A stretch of 64,000 nucleotides of DNA from Actinokineospora sp. NBRC 105648 (GCF_030269645.1 NZ_BSTR01000015.1:52505-116504); one strand, 5' to 3'; counted from the first letter of the stretch, positions 45,788 to 53,919 are shown. The notes: a model not told the origin generated them from the sequence alone. Program-made: numbers and translations.

Positions 45788-45878
45788 TCAGGTCCTCGCA
45801 TGGTCATAAGGGGTGAGTCCATCGTCCCATGCCCGCCCAGCCGGAATGCGCCCGCGCCCTGCGGCGTTGGGCGCTGAC

Positions 45879-46517
45879 ATGCGCATCGAGATCTGGTCGG
45901 ACGTCGCCTGCCCGTGGTGCAACATCGGCCGCGCCCGGCTCCAGCGGGCGCTGGAGCGCTTCGAGCACCCCGTGGACGTGCGGTGGCGCAGCTTCGAGCT
46001 GGACCCGACCAGCCCACCCGACGACGGCCTGGCCCGCGAGATGCTGGCCCGCCGCAAGGGGCTCGCGCCCGAGCAGGTCGCCGAGCTCACCGCCCATGTG
46101 ACGCAGGTCGCGGCCGAGGACGGGCTGGTCCTCGACTTCGACCGCGTGCGCGCGGGCAACACCAACCCCGCCCACCAGCTGCTGCACCTGGCCGCCGAGC
46201 ACGGCGTGCAGGACGAGCTCAAGGGCCTGCTGTTCCACGCCCAGTTCACCGACGGCCTCGCGCTGGCCGACGAACGGGTGCTGTTCGACCTGGTCGAGCG
46301 GGTCGGCATCGACCGCGCGGTGGCCGAGCACGCCCTGCGCGAGGGCACCTACGCCGACGCCGTGCGGGCCGACCAGCGGGAGGCCGCCGAACTGGGCGCC
46401 ACCAGCGTGCCGTTCTTCGTGGTCGACCGCCGCTTCGCGTTCGCGGGCGCGCAGCCGGTCGAGCTGATCGTCGAGGTGCTGGAGAAGGCCTGGGCCGAGC
46501 TCACCCCCACCGGGTGA
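45879..46517 (+). CDS. DsbA-family (FrnE-like) oxidoreductase
   Basis: A 212-residue cytoplasmic thioredoxin-fold protein: MRIEIWSDVACPWCNIGRAR with a CPWC active site (residues 11-14), helical insertion with NTNPAHQLLHLAAEHG, and the cis-Pro loop TSVPFFVVDRRFAFAGAQP. It belongs to the FrnE/polyketide-type DsbA group, members of which serve in disulfide chemistry or stress response; no signal peptide is present. ATG 45879 is used. An ArsR gene follows 72 bases downstream. Confidence 0.9.
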   Translation: MRIEIWSDVACPWCNIGRARLQRALERFEHPVDVRWRSFELDPTSPPDDGLAREMLARRKGLAPEQVAELTAHVTQVAAEDGLVLDFDRVRAGNTNPAHQLLHLAAEHGVQDELKGLLFHAQFTDGLALADERVLFDLVERVGIDRAVAEHALREGTYADAVRADQREAAELGATSVPFFVVDRRFAFAGAQPVELIVEVLEKAWAELTPTG

Positions 46518-46589
46518 GCCGAGTTCTGGTCAGTTCACAGAGCGCCTGGACCATTGCCCTGTATATACCCCCTCAGTAATGTTCGATCG

Positions 46590-46895
46590 GTGGCGACCAC
46601 CTTCACCGTGCTGGCCGAACCCACCCGACGACGCATCCTCGACCTGCTGCGCGAGCAGCCCAGATCGGTCGGCGAGCTGGTGACCGAGCTCGGCCTGACC
46701 CAGCCGGGCACCTCCAAGCACCTCAAGGTGCTGCGCGAGGCGGGCCTGGTGCGGGTGCGCCGGGACGCCCAACGCCGCTGGTACGAGCTGCGCGCCGAGC
46801 CGCTGGCCGAGGTCGACAGCTGGCTCGCGCCCTACCGGGCGCTGTGGTCGGGCAGCCTCGACCGCCTCGAACGGCACCTGGACTCGATGGACTGA
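46590..46895 (+). CDS. ArsR-family regulator
   Basis: A 101-residue winged-helix regulator: FTVLAEPTRRRILDLLREQP, SVGELVTELGLTQPGTSKHL and KVLREAGLVRVRRDAQRRWY. There is no Cys or His metal site, so it belongs to the non-metal ArsR group that often controls SRPBCC or efflux genes. GTG 46590 is probably leaderless: TAATGT (46577-46582) is a -10-like box at the right distance. Its targets are not evident; the next gene (VOC) is convergent. Confidence 0.87.
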   Translation: MATTFTVLAEPTRRRILDLLREQPRSVGELVTELGLTQPGTSKHLKVLREAGLVRVRRDAQRRWYELRAEPLAEVDSWLAPYRALWSGSLDRLERHLDSMD

Positions 46896-46905
46896 CAACG
46901 CCCGA

Positions 46906-47286
46906 CTAGGGCGCCCGCGAGTCCAAGCGCATGGGGTGCTCGGCCGGGACCTCGACGAGCGCGATCCGCACGCCGTCCGGGTCGGTGATCCACGCCTCGC
47001 GCAGTCCCCAGGGCTCCAGCTTCGGCCCGTGCTCGGGTGTCACGCCGCGCTCCCCCAGTTCGGCGACGGTCGCCGCGACGTCGCGCACCTGGAGCCACAG
47101 CGCGACGTCGGCGCCGGGGCCGACGTCGCCCTGACCGGACAGCTCCAGGTAACCGCCGCCGAGGAAGAACACCGTGCCGCCGGGGAACTCCCGGAAGACG
47201 GCGAGCCCCAAGACGTCGCGGTAGAAGGACAGCGACCGCTCACGGTCACGCGGACGGATGATGACGCGACTGCTGAGGAACTCCAC
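46906..47286 (-). CDS. VOC-superfamily (glyoxalase-like) protein
   Basis: A 126-residue vicinal-oxygen-chelate domain protein with two beta-alpha-beta-beta-beta units: SRVIIRPRDRERSLSFYRDV and ALWLQVRDVAATVAELGERG, ending REAWITDPDGVRIALVEVP. Metal ligands are not obvious (few His), so it may be a binding rather than catalytic member. ATG 47286. It is divergent from the MazF-like gene. Confidence 0.85.
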   Translation of the reverse strand: MEFLSSRVIIRPRDRERSLSFYRDVLGLAVFREFPGGTVFFLGGGYLELSGQGDVGPGADVALWLQVRDVAATVAELGERGVTPEHGPKLEPWGLREAWITDPDGVRIALVEVPAEHPMRLDSRAP

Positions 47287-47336
47287 CGCACTGTCCTACC
47301 GGTCTTTGGCGGTCGGCGCGACTACGCTCCCGCACC

Positions 47337-47774
47337 GTGCGAACCTCTCCGGACGACCCACGCCCCGCCCGCGGCACGGTCTGGCAGGTGCCGACCAGCG
47401 ACCGCCCGGACGCCGTGGCCTACGCCCCCGACCTCGACGGCGAAGCCGACCCCGGCGAGATCGTCTGGGCCTGGGTGCCCTTCGAGGACGACCCCGAGCG
47501 CGGCAAGGACCGACCGCTGCTGGTCGTCGGCCGCACCGGCGACACCCTGCGCGCGCTGATGCTCTCCAGCAAGGCGCCGCACGAGTGGGAGCGCGCGGAC
47601 TGGCTGGAACTGGGCAGCGGTGGCTGGGACCGCGACGGCCGGGTGTCCTACCTGCGCCTGGACCGGCTGTTCGGCCTCGGCGAACGCGACCTCCGCCGCG
47701 AGGGCTCGATCCTGGCCGAGGACGCGTTCAGCCGCGTCGCCGAGACCCTGCGCGCCCGGTACGGCTGGAGCTAG
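47337..47774 (+). CDS. PemK/MazF-like toxin family protein (lone)
   Basis: A 145-residue protein whose central part follows the PemK/MazF fold: GEIVWAWVPFEDDPERGKDR, then PLLVVGRTGDTLRALMLSSK and a long actinobacterial C-terminus with YLRLDRLFGLGERDLRREGS. MazF toxins are mRNA or tRNA endonucleases, but no antitoxin gene is adjacent; a ribbon-helix-helix gene lies 1.5 kb away. GTG 47337. It overlaps the convergent membrane-protein gene by four bases. It could be a housekeeping relative with no toxicity. Confidence 0.75.
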   Translation: MRTSPDDPRPARGTVWQVPTSDRPDAVAYAPDLDGEADPGEIVWAWVPFEDDPERGKDRPLLVVGRTGDTLRALMLSSKAPHEWERADWLELGSGGWDRDGRVSYLRLDRLFGLGERDLRREGSILAEDAFSRVAETLRARYGWS

Positions 47775-48247
47775 GCCGGCCGGGCCACCACGTCCTTGGT
47801 GCGGTGCATGCGCGCGGCCGTGTTGAGCAGGCAGAGGACCACCATCACCACGACGAGCACCCAGAACACCGCTGTCGGCCACTCGTGGTGCTCGGCCAGC
47901 TCGTAGGTCTCCTTGGTCGCGATCAGCAGCCCGCCGAGGCCGACGAAGAGCCAGGCGGTGGCCTTGTTGATGAAGGTCACCAGGACGTCGATCTGCTCGG
48001 CGGACAACGCCGCCATGAACGCCTTGCGGTAGGCCCGGTTGACCTTCCGCTGCCGCCAGTACCGGACCGGCGGCAACAACCACCACCACGGCGACACCCT
48101 CGGCACCGGGCCCGCGTCCTGCATCGCGGCCGCCAACTGGTCGCGTTCGACGTCTTGCTCGTGCAGCTCCAGCGCGGCCTGGTACACCGGTCCGGCGACC
48201 AGCAACCACGCGCCGAAGAACCCGCACCAGGCGATGAGCGTGTGCAC
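47771..48247 (-). CDS. Four-helix-type membrane protein, unknown
   Basis: A 158-residue protein with an N-terminal helix (VHTLIAWCGFFGAWLLVAGP), a basic cytoplasmic loop (RYWRQRKVNRAYRKAF) and two C-terminal helices (about residues 103-120 and 127-147). GTG 48247 is chosen; an in-frame GTG at 48295 lies inside the palindrome and is unlikely. It is divergent from the SPFH gene and shares the palindromic control region. No family recognised. Confidence 0.7.
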   Translation of the reverse strand: MHTLIAWCGFFGAWLLVAGPVYQAALELHEQDVERDQLAAAMQDAGPVPRVSPWWWLLPPVRYWRQRKVNRAYRKAFMAALSAEQIDVLVTFINKATAWLFVGLGGLLIATKETYELAEHHEWPTAVFWVLVVVMVVLCLLNTAARMHRTKDVVARPA

Positions 48248-48282
48248 GTGGCCGAACGCTAGTACCTGGCGGTCCAGCGGAA

Positions 48283-48298
48283 AAAGTGATATCACTTT
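48283..48298. promoter_or_regulatory. 16-bp perfect palindrome between membrane-protein and SPFH genes
   Basis: AAAGTGATATCACTTT is perfectly self-complementary and lies 30 bases before the SPFH start and 35 bases before the divergent membrane-protein start. A dimeric regulator bound here could control both. The ribbon-helix-helix protein encoded after the SPFH gene is one candidate. Confidence 0.75.
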
Positions 48299-48328
48299 GC
48301 TAGATCCAAGCTAGCCAGGGAGGAACCC

Positions 48329-49285
48329 GTGAGCACCACCGCCGCACCCGAGGACTTCGACCGACCGCTGCTGCCCACCCCGCACACCCGCGAGAAGCCC
48401 GCGTTCGGGGCCGCCGGGCTGCCCATCGCGACCGGGGCGCTGGTGATCGGCCTCGGCGGCCTGGCCCTGGTCGGCTACGGCTTCGCCGCGCTCGCGGAGG
48501 AGGTGGCGAGCAGCCACACCACCGCCGTCGTCGCCGTCGTGGCGGGCGCGCTGCTCTTCGTCGGCGCGGCGATCACGCTGCGCGGGCTCACCATGGTCTC
48601 GCCCGGCCAGGCGCGGGTGATCCAGTTCCTGGGCAAGTACGTGGGCACGGTGCGGCTCGACGGGCTGCGCTGGGTCAACCCGTTCACCACGCGCAACCCG
48701 GTCTCGACCAGGATCCGGAACCACGAGACCGCGGTGATGAAGGTCAACGACGCCGACGGCAACCCGATCGAGATCGCCGCGGTGGTCGTCTGGCAGGTGC
48801 AGGACACCGCCCGCGCGGTGTTCGAGGTGGACAACTTCACCGCGTTCGTCGGCATCCAGACCGAGACCGCGGTGCGGCACATCGCGACGACCTACCCCTA
48901 CGACGCGCACGGCAGCGACGCGGAGTTCTCCTTGCGCGACAACGCCGAGGAGATCACCCAGCGGCTCTCCGCCGAGATCGCCGCCCGGGTCGAGGCGGCC
49001 GGGGTGGGCGTCATCGAGTCCCGGATCACGCACCTGGCGTACGCCCCGGAGATCGCGGGCGCCATGCTGCGCAGGCAGCAGGCGGGCGCGGTCGTGGCGG
49101 CCCGGCAACGGATCGTGGAGGGCGCGGTGGGCATGGTGGAGCTGGCCCTGGAGCGGCTGGCCGCGCGCGAGGTCGTCGAGCTCGACGAGGAGCGCAAGGC
49201 GGCCATGGTCAGCAACCTGCTGGTGGTGCTGTGCAGCGACCGCGAGGCGCAGCCCGTCGTCAACGCCGGGTCGCTCTACCACTGA
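48329..49285 (+). CDS. SPFH/Band 7 domain membrane protein
   Basis: A 318-residue stomatin/prohibitin-like protein. Two N-terminal helices (about residues 32-55 and 66-85) anchor it, then the SPFH domain: [59 protein letters not shown] and a coiled C-terminus [20 protein letters not shown]. Such proteins scaffold membrane microdomains or proteases. Start is GTG 48329 after GGGAGG. Its stop overlaps the next ATG by one base, forming a tight pair with the ribbon-helix-helix protein. Confidence 0.9.
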   Translation: MSTTAAPEDFDRPLLPTPHTREKPAFGAAGLPIATGALVIGLGGLALVGYGFAALAEEVASSHTTAVVAVVAGALLFVGAAITLRGLTMVSPGQARVIQFLGKYVGTVRLDGLRWVNPFTTRNPVSTRIRNHETAVMKVNDADGNPIEIAAVVVWQVQDTARAVFEVDNFTAFVGIQTETAVRHIATTYPYDAHGSDAEFSLRDNAEEITQRLSAEIAARVEAAGVGVIESRITHLAYAPEIAGAMLRRQQAGAVVAARQRIVEGAVGMVELALERLAAREVVELDEERKAAMVSNLLVVLCSDREAQPVVNAGSLYH

Positions 49286-49494
49286 TGGCCGAACGCAAGA
49301 AGGTCTTGCTGCGCCTCGACCCCGCGGTGCACGACGCGGTGGCCCGGTGGGCGAACGACGAGCTGCGCAGCACCAACGCGCAGATCGAGTTCATGCTCCG
49401 CCGGGCCCTGGCCGAGGCGGGCAGGCTGCCCGAGGTCGCGGGCGGACTCCCCAAACGGGGCCGACCCCGCAAGGAGGAAGAGGCCGCGGACTGA
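49285..49494 (+). CDS. Arc-like ribbon-helix-helix DNA-binding protein
   Basis: A 69-residue protein: [20 protein letters not shown] gives the beta strand (KKVLLRLD) and first helix, [20 protein letters not shown] the second helix, and the tail is [11 protein letters not shown]. This is the Arc/toxin-antitoxin-type ribbon-helix-helix fold. The 1-base overlap with the SPFH gene implies linked expression and perhaps feedback on the upstream 16-bp palindrome. RHH proteins of this arrangement recur beside SPFH genes in actinobacteria. Confidence 0.85.
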   Translation: MAERKKVLLRLDPAVHDAVARWANDELRSTNAQIEFMLRRALAEAGRLPEVAGGLPKRGRPRKEEEAAD

Positions 49495-49522
49495 CCCCTG
49501 GTCGCGGACTGTTACTCTTGCG

Positions 49523-49614
49523 CGTCGCGCCGTACGGCACTCCGCCCTGGAGGAGACCTGCACGGCAGGGCCACGCGGGACCACTCTCGACGGTCCCCCA
49601 CCCGCGGCGCGACG
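49523..49614 (+). promoter_or_regulatory. Structured 5' leader of rpsT
   Basis: CGTCGCGCCG (49523-49532) pairs perfectly with CGGCGCGACG (49605-49614), closing a ~90-base leader that contains a GGGACC (49577-49582)/GGTCCC (49592-49597) hairpin and a GCCCTG/CAGGGC pairing. It ends 28 bases before the rpsT start, which follows ACGAGGAG. A branched leader of this kind would suit autoregulation by ribosomal protein S20; that is inference. Confidence 0.55.
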
Positions 49615-49642
49615 ATCCGGACTCGACACGAGGAGTACACGC

Positions 49643-49906
49643 ATGGCGAACATCAAGTCCCAGATGAAGCGGATCAAGACGAACGAGAAGGCGCGGCTGC
49701 GCAACAAGTCCGTCAAGTCCTCGGTCAAGACCGCGATCCGCAAGTTCCGCGAGGCCGCCGAGGCCGGCGACAAGACCAAGGCCCAGGAGCTGCTGGCGGT
49801 CGCGAGCCAGAAGCTGGACAAGGCCGCGGGCAAGGGCGTCATCCACGCCAACCAGGCCGCGAACAAGAAGTCGGCCATGGCGCTGCGGGTCAACAAGATC
49901 GGCTGA
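49643..49906 (+). CDS. rpsT: 30S ribosomal protein S20
   Basis: An 87-residue S20, a three-helix primary 16S rRNA-binding protein. The sequence starts [20 protein letters not shown] and ends [20 protein letters not shown], both family-typical, and is very Lys-rich. ATG 49643. It is preceded by a structured leader and followed by a strong terminator, so it is a single-gene transcript. The rpsT/holA neighbourhood matches Rv2412-Rv2413c. Confidence 0.98.
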   Translation: MANIKSQMKRIKTNEKARLRNKSVKSSVKTAIRKFREAAEAGDKTKAQELLAVASQKLDKAAGKGVIHANQAANKKSAMALRVNKIG

Positions 49907-49920
49907 CCACACCACTTCCG

Positions 49921-49952
49921 GCGGCGCCGTCCCCCTGCGGGGACGGCGCCGC
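49921..49952 (+). terminator. rpsT terminator
   Basis: Perfect 14-bp stem GCGGCGCCGTCCCC (49921-49934) / GGGGACGGCGCCGC (49939-49952) with loop CTGC, 15 bases after the rpsT stop. There is no long T-run, as usual in this GC range. It ends just before the thioesterase gene. Confidence 0.9.
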
Positions 49953-49975
49953 TGTCGTGTGGGCAGACTGCGGGC

Positions 49976-50479
49976 ATGGACCCCAAGCCCACCTCGGCGG
50001 CGCGCACCTCGCTGTCGCACATCATGACCGCGGTCGACACCAACCTGCTGGGCACCGTGCACGGCGGCGTGATCATGAAACTGGTCGACGACGTCGCGGG
50101 CGCGGTCGCCCAGCGGCACTCCGGCGGACCGGCGGTGACCGCCGCGATGGACGGCATGACGTTCCTGCAGCCGGTCCGGGTGGGCGACCTGGTCCACGCG
50201 CACGCCCAGGTCAACTGGGCAGGCCGCTCGTCGATGGAGGTCGGCGTCCGCGTCCTGGCCGAACCGTGGGACCGGGCGGGCGTCGCCCCCACCAGAGTGG
50301 CCACGGCCTACCTGGTCTTCGTCGCGGTGGACGACCAAGGCCAGCCCCGCGCCATCCCGCCGGTGCTGCCGGAGACCCCGGAGGACGAGCGCCGCCTGCG
50401 CGAGGCGGAGATCCGCCGCCACCACCGCCTGACCCGCCGCGACGAGATCCTGGCCAGCCGCACCGCCAACCCACTCTGA
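49976..50479 (+). CDS. Hotdog-fold acyl-CoA thioesterase
   Basis: A 167-residue BACH/YciA-type acyl-CoA thioesterase. LSHIMTAVDTNLLGTVHGGV holds the strand and the HGG turn, then IMKLVDDVAGAVAQRH with the conserved acidic residue, AMDGMTFLQPVRVGDLVHAH, and MEVGVRVLAE. The C-terminal tail (EDERRLREAEIRRHHRLTRR) is a charged helix. It should hydrolyse acyl-CoA of unspecified chain length. ATG 49976 is used. It is convergent with holA across a repeat-rich spacer. Confidence 0.9.
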   Translation: MDPKPTSAARTSLSHIMTAVDTNLLGTVHGGVIMKLVDDVAGAVAQRHSGGPAVTAAMDGMTFLQPVRVGDLVHAHAQVNWAGRSSMEVGVRVLAEPWDRAGVAPTRVATAYLVFVAVDDQGQPRAIPPVLPETPEDERRLREAEIRRHHRLTRRDEILASRTANPL

Positions 50480-50640
50480 TTCGGTCTGATCCGGTCCGGT
50501 CCGGTCCGGTCTGATCCGGTCCGGTCTCGTCCGGTCCCGTCCGGTCCGGTCCGCCCTGGTCCGGTCCGGTCTCGTCTCGTCCGGTCCCGTCCGGTCCGCC
50601 CTGGTCCGGTCCGGTCTCGTCCGGTCCCGTCCGGTCCGCG
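50478..50640. repeat. CCGGT pentamer array with higher-order units
   Basis: Dense CCGGT/CTCGT/CCCGT/CTGGT 5-mers. Larger units of about 39-45 bases recur three times, each beginning TCCGGTCCGGTCTCGT and ending at CCGTCCGGTCCG with a CCCTGG or CGCTG junction. It begins at the thioesterase stop. The 480-base spacer to holA contains no gene. Confidence 0.85.
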
Positions 50641-50735
50641 CTGAGACCGGCTCCCGAGTCCGTCCTCGGTCGTGCACTGGGCCGCCCCGGCCGCCCCACA
50701 CGGCCTCGAACTAGCAGGTCGCGGTCCATGTCGGC

Positions 50736-50880
50736 CTACTAGATCACCACCCTGCTAGATCACCGACCTGCCAAGTCACCGCCCTGCCAAGTCACCACCC
50801 ACCCCACCGACCTGCCAGGTGACCACCCCGCTGCCCTGCCAGGTCACCGCCTACCGACCTCCAGATCACCGCCCTCCTGC
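50736..50880. repeat. Degenerate tandem repeat TGCCAGGTCACC
   Basis: About seven copies of a 16-25-base unit with core CTGCCA(A/G)GTCACC, variants CTGCTAGATCACC and CTCCAGATCACC, in the same spacer as the CCGGT array. Strand-biased to C/A on the plus strand. No coding role. Confidence 0.75.
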
Positions 50881-50959
50881 CCTGCCGCGCTGGGGTGGGC
50901 CGGAGTTCGGTCGTGGATCGGCCAGGACGGGATCGGTCGTTGCGTGGGGTGCGGGTGGG

Positions 50960-51937
50960 TCAGTCGTGGCGGTGGGCGCGGGCCAGTCGGAGGATGGCGC
51001 GTTCCAGGGCGTAGTCGGCGTCGGCCGCCACGCCCTTCACGTCGGCGTTGACCTCGGCGACCGCTCGCATGGCGATGGCCAGGCCCGCCGGTTTCCAGCC
51101 GCGGGCCTGGGTCAGCGCCTTCTTGACCTTCCACGCGGGCATCCCCAGTTCGCCCGCCAGCCGGAAGGGGTCGGCGCGACCCGCGCCCGCGACCCTGGCC
51201 ACGGTGCGGACGGCGTCGGCGAGGGCGTCGGCCACCAGCACGTGCGGGACGCCCAGCTGCATGGCCCAGCGCAGCGCCTCCATGGCGCCCGCGACGTCGC
51301 CGGTGATCGCCTTCTCGGCCACGGCGAAGCCGGTGACGTCGGCGCGGCCCCGGTGGTAGCGGCGGACCGCCTCCTCGGTGACCGCGCCGCCGGTGTCGGC
51401 CACCAGCTGCGCGGCGGCGGCGGCCAGCTCGCGCAGGTCGGACCCGACGGAGTCGATCAGCGCGGCCACCGCGGCCGGGTCGGTCTTGCCGCCCGCGTGG
51501 CGGATCTCGTTGCGCACGAACGCTTCCCGCTCGGCCGACTTGGTGATCTTGGGGCAGTCGGTGACGACGGCGCCCGCCTTCCGCAGCGCCGCGACGATGT
51601 CCTTGCCCGCCTTGCGCCCGCCGCCGTTGTGCACGACCACCAGGACGATGCCGTCCGCGGGCGCCTTCGCGTAGGAGATGACCAGCGCGGCGATGTCCTG
51701 GGTGGCCTCGTGGGCCGAGTCGAGCACGATGACCCGCCCCTCGGCGAACAGCGACGGGCTCACCAGCTCGGCCAGCTCGGGGGCTGTGAGATCAGCCACG
51801 CGCAGCCGGGTCAGGTCGGCCGAGGAGTCGGCGAGCCGGGCCGTGTCGAGTGCGGCGCGGATAGTGCGCTCGATCAGCAGTTCCTCTTCACCGAGAACGA
51901 GTTGCAGGGGAGCTGGCGTGACCGCGGGCGAGTTCAC
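50960..51937 (-). CDS. holA: DNA polymerase III delta subunit
   Basis: A 325-residue HolA, the clamp-loader subunit that opens the sliding clamp. Landmarks: LQLVLGEEELLIERTIRAAL, the strand-loop VIVLDSAHEATQDIAALVIS, DCPKITKSAEREAFVRNEIR, IDSVGSDLRELAAAAAQLVA, and FAVAEKAITGDVAGAMEAL. GTG 51937 is chosen because the domain begins within 15 residues; the longer frame runs toward the thrC riboswitch region. It is divergent from thrC. Confidence 0.94.
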   Translation of the reverse strand: MNSPAVTPAPLQLVLGEEELLIERTIRAALDTARLADSSADLTRLRVADLTAPELAELVSPSLFAEGRVIVLDSAHEATQDIAALVISYAKAPADGIVLVVVHNGGGRKAGKDIVAALRKAGAVVTDCPKITKSAEREAFVRNEIRHAGGKTDPAAVAALIDSVGSDLRELAAAAAQLVADTGGAVTEEAVRRYHRGRADVTGFAVAEKAITGDVAGAMEALRWAMQLGVPHVLVADALADAVRTVARVAGAGRADPFRLAGELGMPAWKVKKALTQARGWKPAGLAIAMRAVAEVNADVKGVAADADYALERAILRLARAHRHD

Positions 51938-52100
51938 CCCCCGGATCCTGCCACGCGCGCACGACACCGCGGTGGGCACCGCCACGGCGCGGTGGGCTCT
52001 CGGATGCTGAACCCAGGGTGGCCGGGCGCGCGCCCGGTGCCGTAGCGTGGTGGCCACGTCATGGGCCACTGCGGTGCGCCCGGGCGACAACTGAACACCG

Positions 52101-52226
52101 CTCATCCAGAGGGGCAGAGGGATCGGCCCGAAGAAGCCCCGGCAACCGGCGTACGCGTCACTTCCTCATGGCGAGGAGGCGGACGACCACGGTGCCAATT
52201 CCGACCCGCGCAGCGGGATAGATGAG
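52101..52226 (+). promoter_or_regulatory. SAM riboswitch (SAM-I/SAM-IV clan) upstream of thrC
   Basis: Conserved core bases are present in order: AGAGGGATCGGCCCGAAGAA, then GCCCCGGCAACC, and GGTGCCAATTCC at 52191-52202. P1 is CTCATC (52101-52106) with GATGAG (52221-52226). The 3' strand of P1 overlaps the Shine-Dalgarno GAGGAG (52224-52229) of thrC, so ligand-stabilised P1 would hide it. I do not decide between SAM-I and SAM-IV, since the P3/P4 region is divergent. Confidence 0.9.
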
Positions 52227-52239
52227 GAGACACCTCGCG

Positions 52240-53499
52240 ATGACACTTGTCGACGTCCAGAAGTCCACGCTCGACCTCGGCCCCGCCCGGGCCCTTTCCT
52301 GCCGCGAGTGCGGCCACCAGATCCCACTCGCCGCTGAGTTCGCCTGTGCCGAGTGTTTCGGCCCGCTCGAGGTCGCCTACGACTTCGGCACCGTCACCCG
52401 CGCGGACATCGAAGCGGGCCCCCAGTCGATCTGGCGCTACCGCGGCCTGCTGCCGGTCCCCTCGGACGTCAGCAGCCACCCCAACACCGACCCCGGGATG
52501 ACCCGCCTGGTCAAGGCCGACCGCCTCGCCGCCGCGCTGGGCGTGAAGTCGCTGTGGGTGAAGGACGACACCGGCAACCCGACCCACTCGTTCAAGGACC
52601 GCGTGGTCGCCGTCGCACTCGCCGCCGCCCGCAAGCTGGGCTTCAGCGTGCTGGCCTGCCCGTCGACCGGCAACCTCGCCAACGCCGTGGCCGCCGCCGC
52701 CGCCCGCGCGGGCTGGGACTCCGTCGTGCTGATCCCGTCGTCGCTGGAGCGCGCGAAGATCCTCACCACCGCGGTCTACGACGGTGCGCTGATCGCCGTC
52801 GACGGCAACTACGACGACGTCAACCGGCTCGCGACCGAGCTGGCCGCCGAGCACGAGGACTGGGCGTTCGTCAACGTCAACGTGCGCCCGTACTACGCCG
52901 AGGGCTCCAAGACCCTGGGCTACGAGGTCGCCGAGCAGCTGGGCTGGCGCCTGCCGCAGCAGATCGTCGTCCCGATCGCGTCCGGCTCCCAGCTGACCAA
53001 GGTGGACAAGGCCTTCCGCGAGCTGGGCGAGCTCGGCCTGGTCGAGGCCAGCCCGTACCGGGTCTTCGGCGCCCAGGCCACCGGCTGCTCGCCGGTGGCG
53101 GCGGCGTTCAAGGCGGGCCAGGACGTGATCACCCCGGTCAAGCCGGACACCATCGCGCGCTCGCTGGCCATCGGCGCCCCCGCCGACGGCCCGTACGTGC
53201 TCGACTCGGTCCGCCGCACCGGCGGCGCGATCGAGGACGTGACCGACGCCGAGGTCGTCGAGGGCATCCGCCTGCTGGCCCGCACCGAGGGCATCTTCGC
53301 CGAGACCGCGGGCGGGGTCACCGTCGCCACCGCGAAGAAGCTCATCGAGACCGGCCAGCTCGACCCCGAGGCCGAGACCGTCCTGCTCATCACCGGCGAC
53401 GGCCTCAAGACCCTCGACGCCGTGCAGGACCACATCGGCCCGCGCGCGACCATCCCCCCGTCGGCCGCGGCCGTCCGCGAGGTCCTCAACCGGGGCTGA
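52240..53499 (+). CDS. thrC: Threonine synthase
   Basis: A 419-residue PLP enzyme converting O-phosphohomoserine to threonine. An N-terminal zinc-ribbon-like CRECGHQI...CAECFGPL is followed by the PLP Lys in NPTHSFKDRVVAVALAAARK, the phosphate-binding CPSTGNLANAVAAAAAR and FAETAGGVTVATAKKLIE. ATG 52240, ten bases after GAGGAG. Control by a SAM riboswitch fits because phosphohomoserine is the branch point between threonine and methionine. It ends with a perfect hairpin terminator. Confidence 0.95.
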   Translation: MTLVDVQKSTLDLGPARALSCRECGHQIPLAAEFACAECFGPLEVAYDFGTVTRADIEAGPQSIWRYRGLLPVPSDVSSHPNTDPGMTRLVKADRLAAALGVKSLWVKDDTGNPTHSFKDRVVAVALAAARKLGFSVLACPSTGNLANAVAAAAARAGWDSVVLIPSSLERAKILTTAVYDGALIAVDGNYDDVNRLATELAAEHEDWAFVNVNVRPYYAEGSKTLGYEVAEQLGWRLPQQIVVPIASGSQLTKVDKAFRELGELGLVEASPYRVFGAQATGCSPVAAAFKAGQDVITPVKPDTIARSLAIGAPADGPYVLDSVRRTGGAIEDVTDAEVVEGIRLLARTEGIFAETAGGVTVATAKKLIETGQLDPEAETVLLITGDGLKTLDAVQDHIGPRATIPPSAAAVREVLNRG

Positions 53500-53514
53500 G
53501 TTCCCTCCTTCCTG

Positions 53515-53552
53515 TCGTGGTGGTGCCGATCGCACGATCGGCACCACCACGA
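53515..53552. terminator. thrC terminator
   Basis: Perfect 18-bp stem: 53515-53532 (TCGTGGTGGTGCCGATCG) with 53535-53552, separated by a 2-base CA centre, 15 bases after the thrC stop. With comEC converging from the right it may act in both directions. Confidence 0.9.
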
Positions 53553-53919
53553 CTGCGTTTCGAGCGCGACCAGCCGGACCGCTCGGCCGAACTGCGCCGG
53601 GTGCCGGTCTTCCCTGGTGCTCTTCGACGAGGGCAGCCCGAGGGCGCCCTGCCGCGCTTGGAGCGCGTCGCCGAGATCCTCGGCGCGGTGCTGACCCGGC
53701 CCGCCGAGTTAGCCGCCAACCCGGAGGCCACACACGCGGGCGCAGGGTGGACCGCCCGCACGGCGTAGATCCACCTGACCGGGCACGGATTCCCAGCAGC
53801 GCGGCCGCGCAGGACTTCCCTGGACGCGGCTGCGTTCGGGGTGAGGGCATCCCGCCCAGGCAGGTACACCCCCGGCTCGACGGTGCCCACCTTTCCGGCC
53901 GAAAGGTGTGGATCGGTTG
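53553..53919. other. Non-coding spacer thrC-comEC
   Basis: 367 bases between convergent gene ends. Short open frames exist on both strands, but none has a start signal, a family motif or protein-like composition. One frame ending at 53768 (with LERVAEILGAVLTRPAELAA) might be a gene remnant; there is no further support. Confidence 0.4.

Noticed and set aside
46561..46577. Second CsoR-type site (TATATACCCCCTCAG) before the ArsR gene
   Set aside because: Only one half-site is present; the GGGGTA half is missing.
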